Shown one piece after another: positions 60,315-64,000 of a stretch of 64,000 nucleotides of DNA. This DNA is from Lachnospiraceae bacterium (GTDB lineage: Bacteria > Bacillota > Clostridia > Lachnospirales > Lachnospiraceae). Location of the stretch: NCBI GenBank assembly GCA_017399445.1, contig JAFQCM010000037.1, positions 1-64,000 of the forward strand. The letters are read 5' to 3'. Within the stretch, counting starts at the first letter, position 1, and every line of letters starts with the position of its first letter. The position numbers and the translations under genes were made by a program. Under the pieces are notes generated by a model. It saw nothing but the letters and a program-made list of their open reading frames with translations, did no database searches and had not been told where the DNA came from.

Positions 60315-61502
60315 CTACTTTTGAATTTTGAACTTAACAACTTTTTTGTTTCCTGCCTTATCTGTAAGTTTTAATGTATAAGAACCAGCAGCCTTCACCT
60401 TTTTACCTGATTTAATCTTTTTACCATTTAAAGTAGCGTTTTTCATGCCCGATGTTTTATCTTTAAAAGTAATTTTTACAGGTGCTTTATAAGTCTTTGC
60501 CTTAATATTCGTAGTTGGTACTTTCTTATCCACTACAAATTTTACTGATTTACTGTTTCCTGCTTTATCTGTTACTTTTAATGTATACTTTCCATCTGCT
60601 TTAATCTGCTTTCCTGACTTAATGGCTTTTCCATTTAAAAAAGCTGATTTAATACCACTTCCAGTATCAATAAATTTCACAGTAACCGCTTTTTTATAAT
60701 ACTTATTTGCTGAAACTCCAGTTATCTTTGGTGACGCTGTATCAATTCCGGTTACCTTAACCTGTGCATAATAATATATATCTTTATTCCATGCCACAGT
60801 AGATCCTGCATATACTCTTACTGTATACCAACCGTTTTTTGTAACTGTAAATTCTGGTGTTGTTATACTAGTACCATCCCAGTTAGAGGATGCAGTAAGT
60901 TGTCCTTCTGCATATTCATACTTTACAACAGACTCTTCTGCAAAATGTTGTTTTACGTTAACAGTAACACTGTTCTTATTTGTATTTGGTGACTGGGTAA
61001 TGGTCACTACTTTGGATAAAGGCACTGCCCCAATAGAAACTTTAATGGTATGATTAGAGATGCTGTCCATATCTGTACTTGTTTTACACTTCATGTAATA
61101 TACACCAGCCTTCAAACTCAACCAATCATCTGCACTTCCAAACCAAATATCATTCTTTACCAAAGCTGCTCCCATAGAAGCATTTCCGTATAAAGTAAAT
61201 TCTTTCTCAATAGCAGCTTCCTGCTCATTTTCTATGTGAGCTTTAATTCGTACAATACTGTCCTGGGGAAGCACAAATTTGGCATAAAATGTCTGTTCCC
61301 CCACACCTGCATTTCCATCTAATGCATAATCAATTTGCCAGCTCAGATCTACACTGGTATCAAAATCTGTCATATCATTCAAAATTGTAATTGGTACCTG
61401 TTGGATATTATCATCTGCCGCTTTCACTTCCCGGTTTACTGTCCCCAATGCCACGGTCACAAGGACAACCAACATAAGTAATCTTGTTTTCCATTTTTTC
61501 AT
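60315..61502 (-). CDS. secreted Ig-like repeat protein
   Basis: A 395-residue exported protein. The signal peptide (1-28, basic then Leu/Val-rich, ending VKA-AD) precedes an N-terminal beta-rich domain (about 30-160), a middle domain, and two similar C-terminal repeats (about 255-325 and 326-395). Each repeat contains LNGK-x-IKSGK, then YTLK-(V/L)-TDKAGN and KFVVDKK or KFKIQK, as in bacterial Ig-like modules. There is no LPxTG anchor, so it is released or held by charge. The gene is alone, downstream of the LytTR two-component genes, which may control it. Confidence 0.82.
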   Translation of the reverse strand: MKKWKTRLLMLVVLVTVALGTVNREVKAADDNIQQVPITILNDMTDFDTSVDLSWQIDYALDGNAGVGEQTFYAKFVLPQDSIVRIKAHIENEQEAAIEKEFTLYGNASMGAALVKNDIWFGSADDWLSLKAGVYYMKCKTSTDMDSISNHTIKVSIGAVPLSKVVTITQSPNTNKNSVTVNVKQHFAEESVVKYEYAEGQLTASSNWDGTSITTPEFTVTKNGWYTVRVYAGSTVAWNKDIYYYAQVKVTGIDTASPKITGVSANKYYKKAVTVKFIDTGSGIKSAFLNGKAIKSGKQIKADGKYTLKVTDKAGNSKSVKFVVDKKVPTTNIKAKTYKAPVKITFKDKTSGMKNATLNGKKIKSGKKVKAAGSYTLKLTDKAGNKKVVKFKIQK

Positions 61503-61591
61503 AGAAGTCCCTTCCTTTCTCCCTTGCTTGTATTATACACTTTCAAGAAAAATTATAACACACACAAAAGATACTTTCAACTGTCATGCGA

Positions 61592-62920
61592 CTAATGACA
61601 TTCACTTTGCGATAAACGGTCAGTATAGAATATCATTTGCATCACAAAATCATGTTCTCTTACGAAAAATCTATATTCTCCCTGATATTTTTCGATTATT
61701 TCAAAAGCATTTCTAGTTCCTATTCCATGTTTTTCCTTATGTTCTTTTGTTGTCTTCAGGAAATTTCCTTCACGTTCAAGCTTTTCCTCTGTTCGGTTAG
61801 ATAGCTCTACCATGAAAACTCCCTGTTTCTGTGTTGATTTTATGGTAAGATGTGGTTTTTGCTGACATTTCCTGTTCGCTTCAATGGCATTATCAATTAA
61901 ATTAGAAAATAAAATGCAGCAATCTACATCTTCCATAAATTTCAATGGTTCTAACCCACCATTACATATTATTTGTATATTATTTTCAATAAACTGCTCC
62001 TGTTTCGCATTGAAAAGCATATCTACAATTTCATTTCCCGTAAGAATTTTTTTCCCAATCTTTTCTCCACGTTCCGATAACTGATTAAAGTAGTCTTTTG
62101 CCTTTTCATACTCACCTTTTTCCAGCATAGATTCTAAAAGCAACATATGATTTCGATAGTCATGCCGAAACTTTACCATATCTTTTTGTGTTTCTTTATA
62201 ATCTTTAAAATATGCATATTCTGAATTAAACTGCTCTTTAAAATTCTCAGAAAGATTCTTATAATATTTGGCATGATTACGATATATAATGCCATAAAAA
62301 ACTGCTACATTTAAAAGGATTACAAAGAACATCCAGGAAAGAGTATATAAATAATTTTGGAATGTATCTTCTAAAACTTGAAAAATCATTATAATCATTG
62401 GCGAAAAAATACAAAAGAAAAACAGAAACACTGCTTCTCCTATACTTAGTTGTATTTGCTTTTTCTTTCTTTTGGTAAATCCAACAAAAAAAATCAGCAA
62501 CAGAAATAAAATAATATCTAAAAAATAATATGTAATACTATCTGTGTCACCATCTACTACAATTGTATAGACATCCAATCCCAGTAGTTTGCTAATTAAC
62601 TCCAATATACTAGTCCACTGAATATCCAAAACAATTGCTACCAAGGTAAAAAAAGCAACCTTGATAAATTTTTCTTTGGAAAGTAAAAAACCACATATTA
62701 CCATATAGAAATAAATTGCTATGGTTTGTATCCATGGATTATCCTTGAAGATTAATGCAATCATCATGTTCATTACAATAAATACAATTCCTATCATTGC
62801 ATACTGGCTTTTTTTCTTACATAAACTGATTCCAAAAAACAGTTCTAAAAATAAGATAATATTTATTACTAATACAGCATTTAACACTATTGAAAAAATA
62901 AACTCCACTTTTGGATCCAT
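61592..62920 (-). CDS. GHKL-type sensor histidine kinase (AgrC/VirS-like)
   Basis: A 442-residue kinase with six or seven N-terminal helices (about 5-215) and a C-terminal kinase part: KFRHDYRNHML with the phosphorylated His (about 245) and a GHKL ATP-binding domain (FSNLIDNAIEANRKC and GIGTRNAFEIIEKY). This class commonly detects peptide pheromones. No agrB or agrD gene is nearby, so the signal is unknown. It overlaps the stop of the regulator gene by one base (TAATG). Confidence 0.9.
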   Translation of the reverse strand: MDPKVEFIFSIVLNAVLVINIILFLELFFGISLCKKKSQYAMIGIVFIVMNMMIALIFKDNPWIQTIAIYFYMVICGFLLSKEKFIKVAFFTLVAIVLDIQWTSILELISKLLGLDVYTIVVDGDTDSITYYFLDIILFLLLIFFVGFTKRKKKQIQLSIGEAVFLFFFCIFSPMIIMIFQVLEDTFQNYLYTLSWMFFVILLNVAVFYGIIYRNHAKYYKNLSENFKEQFNSEYAYFKDYKETQKDMVKFRHDYRNHMLLLESMLEKGEYEKAKDYFNQLSERGEKIGKKILTGNEIVDMLFNAKQEQFIENNIQIICNGGLEPLKFMEDVDCCILFSNLIDNAIEANRKCQQKPHLTIKSTQKQGVFMVELSNRTEEKLEREGNFLKTTKEHKEKHGIGTRNAFEIIEKYQGEYRFFVREHDFVMQMIFYTDRLSQSECH

Positions 62921-63702
62921 TATATCAACTCCTTTTCCAAGTGTTGCAATAGCTCTTTATGATATTCCTTTTCTTTTCGTCTGCTTATGGAAATTCTTAC
63001 GTTATTGGTCAAATGCACTCTTCCATTTTCTATGCCTTTATGGTGAAAGAAGTTTACAATATACTTTCTATGGATTCGATAAAATCCATAAGATGAAAGT
63101 AATTTTTCGTAACTATTTAAACTAATTCGCTCAATATAATGTTGCTGCTTTGTATATAGAATTGTATATTTGTCTTCTGCACAAATGTAGATAATATCTT
63201 TCAACGGAATGATATGTTCTTTTCCATCACTTTGTAACATCAGTTTCTTATTTTTACCTAATTCCTGACTTACATCAAATAAAACCTTGGAAATTGCCTC
63301 TTCGGAAAAAGGCTTCAGTATATATCGAAAGGCTCTTGCCTCATATCCCTTCACTGCATACTCAGGGTGTGCTGTAGTAAAAATAATATAACTGTCCGAC
63401 GATATTTTCTGAAGTTTTTTCCCAATGGTAATTCCATCTATTTCAGGCATTTCTATATCCAGAAAAATAATGTCCGGTAACTCTTCCCTTTTCTCCAAAA
63501 TATTTAAAAATAAGCTAGAAGAAAGAAAAGTTTCTACCTGTATATTTTTATTTCCTTTCACATTCCCTAGGACTTTTTCCAATTCCTCTATATGTTCTTT
63601 TTCATCCTCGCAAATGGCAATTTTTAACAGAGATTCTTCCTCTTTGACTTTTGCATATCCTATTTCTTCATTTTTTATCTTACCTAAGTTCTCTTTCAAC
63701 AT
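62920..63702 (-). CDS. LytTR-family response regulator (AgrA/VirR-like)
   Basis: A 260-residue regulator. The receiver domain starts near residue 28 (KIAICEDEKEH), has its phosphoacceptor Asp in PDIIFLDIEMPEIDG (about residue 79) and Lys in KPFSEEA. The LytTR DNA-binding domain (about 155-258) contains IYICAEDKYTILYTKQQHY and FYRIHRKYIVN. The first 25 residues may not be translated; an ATG nearer the receiver domain is not present, so 63702 is kept. Partner of the GHKL kinase downstream. Confidence 0.9.
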   Translation of the reverse strand: MLKENLGKIKNEEIGYAKVKEEESLLKIAICEDEKEHIEELEKVLGNVKGNKNIQVETFLSSSLFLNILEKREELPDIIFLDIEMPEIDGITIGKKLQKISSDSYIIFTTAHPEYAVKGYEARAFRYILKPFSEEAISKVLFDVSQELGKNKKLMLQSDGKEHIIPLKDIIYICAEDKYTILYTKQQHYIERISLNSYEKLLSSYGFYRIHRKYIVNFFHHKGIENGRVHLTNNVRISISRRKEKEYHKELLQHLEKELI

Positions 63703-63846
63703 GTTTCGATTTCCTTGTAGTATGATTTTCGTTCTTTATATCTGCTTCATTGTGCCTTTTTTTTCTGAAACTGTCAAGAGTCTTGCTGTCTGTCTTTATT
63801 GGGTGTTTGTGGTTATTTTACCGAAAGAATGTAAAAGAAGATTCTT

Positions 63847-64000
63847 CTACTGATAAAATCGCCCTACATTCCGTTTGAATTTTTTCGCTGGTCTATGCCC
63901 TGCTCCTTCTACAATTTCTTCAGTTTCTATCACATAATCTGCCATCTTTCTTCGGAAATTTGCTGTCAGCAGCGGATAACCTAATATAATTTCAAAAGCT
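63847..64000 (-). CDS. C-terminus of a NUDIX/NrtR-like regulator (cut by the window edge)
   Basis: Only the last 50 codons are inside the window. They read ...FEIILGYPLLTANFRRKM and then VIETEEIVEGAGHRPAKKFKRN. This matches the winged-helix end of NrtR-type proteins, where NFRRK and GHRPA are conserved. The full gene would carry a NUDIX hydrolase domain upstream. NrtR-like proteins regulate NAD or sugar metabolism. The 3' end is certain; the 5' end is outside the window. Confidence 0.6.
   Translation of the reverse strand, partial: AFEIILGYPLLTANFRRKMADYVIETEEIVEGAGHRPAKKFKRNVGRFYQ

Noticed and set aside
61592..63702. An agr-type quorum-sensing locus
   Set aside because: Kinase and regulator are present, but no agrB-like protease or agrD-like peptide gene is found between or beside them.

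Overview
The window is low-GC Firmicute DNA that looks like a gut Lachnospiraceae chromosome (Roseburia, Eubacterium or Coprococcus type). Pointers are the A/T-rich codon use, consistent AGGAGG-type ribosome sites, a Gram-positive cell-surface and two-component repertoire, a family-II GalT, and many families typical of that group (DUF4474, DUF1062, CD3324-like, AAA-ATPase-like/PD-(D/E)XK, TetM-like GTPase fused to a NYN domain). No rRNA, tRNA or CRISPR array was seen. The right edge cuts a NUDIX/NrtR-like gene.

Layout. (1) 0-5 kb: an accessory patch with a Fic protein, a HEPN-like gene broken by two frameshifts, small unknown genes and fragments, and methylglyoxal synthase. (2) 5.3-16.7 kb: a galactose/lactose locus. 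A GPH symporter, a two-subunit beta-galactosidase (lacL, lacM), galK, galE and galT run leftward; galM has its own AraC regulator, and a second AraC regulator is divergent from the symporter. A 26-residue reading frame with a strong ribosome site faces galT. (3) 16.7-17 kb: the 3' end of a group II intron. (4) 17-32 kb: a PAS-GGDEF-EAL-PAS-GAF-GGDEF protein, a DUF4474/phosphoesterase pair, a DMT transporter, a Bce-type peptide-resistance module, PdaA, and a TetM-like GTPase fused to a Rae1/YacP-type NYN domain. (5) 32.5-34.4 kb: an ABC-F protein behind a ~310-nt leader holding an intrinsic terminator. (6) 34.5-43.1 kb: a His-Xaa-Ser (Hxs) cluster, all leftward: two HxsD-like proteins, an A24 prepilin-peptidase-like membrane protein, radical SAM proteins HxsC and HxsB, a MORN-repeat membrane protein, the His-Xaa-Ser precursor HxsA, and two membrane proteins of unknown role, with several small or decayed frames between them. 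(7) 43-56 kb: a PD-(D/E)XK-type gene, a GntR/YtrA-controlled ABC operon with three tandem paralogous membrane proteins, DUF1062 and CD3324-like genes that share an unusual leader, and a second peptide-resistance-type ABC/two-component module. (8) 56-64 kb: housekeeping and surface genes and a LytTR/GHKL two-component pair.

The most unusual items are the extended Hxs cluster; the twin leaders upstream of DUF1062 and the CD3324-like gene, each with a nine-codon upstream frame ending in Phe-Ala-stop followed by a covarying hairpin; and the ribosome-directed GTPase-nuclease fusion. Function calls rest on motif recognition by eye, without database searches.
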